From Alcanivorax profundi (GTDB lineage Bacteria > Pseudomonadota > Gammaproteobacteria > Pseudomonadales > Alcanivoracaceae), in NCBI RefSeq assembly GCF_003597125.1, contig NZ_QYYA01000003.1, forward strand, positions 312,603 through 376,602: DNA of 64,000 nt, given 5' to 3'. Position 1 is the first letter of the stretch; the number at the start of each line of letters is the position of its first letter. The position numbers and the translations under genes are program-made. Below are positions 62,596 to 64,000 of this stretch, piece by piece. Under the pieces are notes generated by a model that was not told the origin of the DNA, did not search any database, and was given only the letters and a program-made list of their open reading frames with translations.

Positions 62596-62712
62596 TTTGT
62601 CGTCTCTCGCCAAATCCCGCTTCGCGGGATCGCCATGCGAGCATGAGTTCCTACGGTTAGGTCTTGATGGTTTTGCGTGAAGCGTGATGCAGCCGCGAAG
62701 CGGCCCAAAAAG

Positions 62713-62743
62713 AAAAACCCCGGCGGATAAGCCGGGGTTTTTT
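62713..62743. terminator. Bidirectional intrinsic terminator
   Basis: CCCCGGC/GCCGGGG stem (62718-62724 with 62731-62737) flanked by A5 and T6. On the - strand it would end the fadA transcript (stop at 62837), and on + that of the lipoprotein gene. Confidence 0.9.
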
Positions 62744-62836
62744 GTTTCCAGTCCTGCCCTTGTGAGGCGGGGCCGGAAATTGGCATCCGGGCCTGAGGCC
62801 GGAGCGAGTCCGGCGTCAGGCGGCGGGTGTCAGGCT

Positions 62837-64000
<1,164 letters not shown>

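Overview
The window reads as a chromosomal segment of a marine, lipid/hydrocarbon-using gammaproteobacterium, most like Alcanivorax or a close Oceanospirillales relative. This is an inference from gene order and content: dapA-bamC-MBL-purC, mltF divergent from purL, an AlkJ-type GMC alcohol dehydrogenase, acyl-CoA thioesterases, a desaturase/ferredoxin-reductase pair and fadA. Most of the window is GC-rich with tightly packed, often overlapping genes. One AT-rich accessory island lies at about 58.8-62.6 kb.

Layout. 0-8.2 kb: housekeeping (dapA tail, bamC, MBL hydrolase, purC, small envelope proteins, HD protein, GntR regulator, tRNA-Val(GAC), DUF72, mltF). 8.6-15 kb: purL, two tandem hotdog thioesterases behind a PsrA-like operator, a NIF3-like small protein and a zinc-ribbon NUDIX hydrolase. 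15.1-20.3 kb: a complete curli (functional amyloid) locus, csgDEFG on + and csgB-csgA-csgH on -, with a perfect CRP/Vfr consensus upstream of csgD and a CsgA of about 17 repeats. 20.7-26.2 kb: CoA-NUDIX, gamma-carbonic anhydrase, DUF1289 and patatin in one operon; GMC oxidoreductase; DUF3047; HNH nuclease. 26.3-38.5 kb: a complete pel exopolysaccharide operon (pelA to pelG) in which PelB is carried by two separate genes and PelD keeps a c-di-GMP I-site. 38.9-44.5 kb: a giant alpha-2-macroglobulin lipoprotein. 44.6-56.5 kb: ferritin-like hydrolase, a 263-bp MITE, an MFS pump behind a SoxR box, an outer-membrane barrel, HAD, GNAT, a diguanylate cyclase, a desaturase missing its third His box with its ferredoxin reductase partner, an SDR and a CBS protein. 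56.9-62.6 kb: defence-like island with a NERD-nuclease/SF1 helicase, an AT-rich membrane protein, an AvcD-like anti-phage dCTP/dCMP deaminase, a lipoprotein, a decayed copy of the helicase 3' end and several REP-like repeats. The right edge is fadA (3-ketoacyl-CoA thiolase), incomplete at its 5' end.

How the genes work together. Two matrix systems, curli and Pel, sit 6 kb apart and both fit c-di-GMP/biofilm control: CsgD is the curli regulator, PelD is a c-di-GMP receptor, and an intact GGDEF protein lies at 50-51 kb. Lipid metabolism is a second theme, with operators that resemble PsrA and DesT sites and link thioesterases and desaturase to acyl-CoA sensing. The island centred on the AvcD-like deaminase is the most likely place for less described biology: a structured, palindromic leader that could be an RNA antitoxin, two unknown envelope proteins, and duplicated helicase sequence marking where DNA was inserted.
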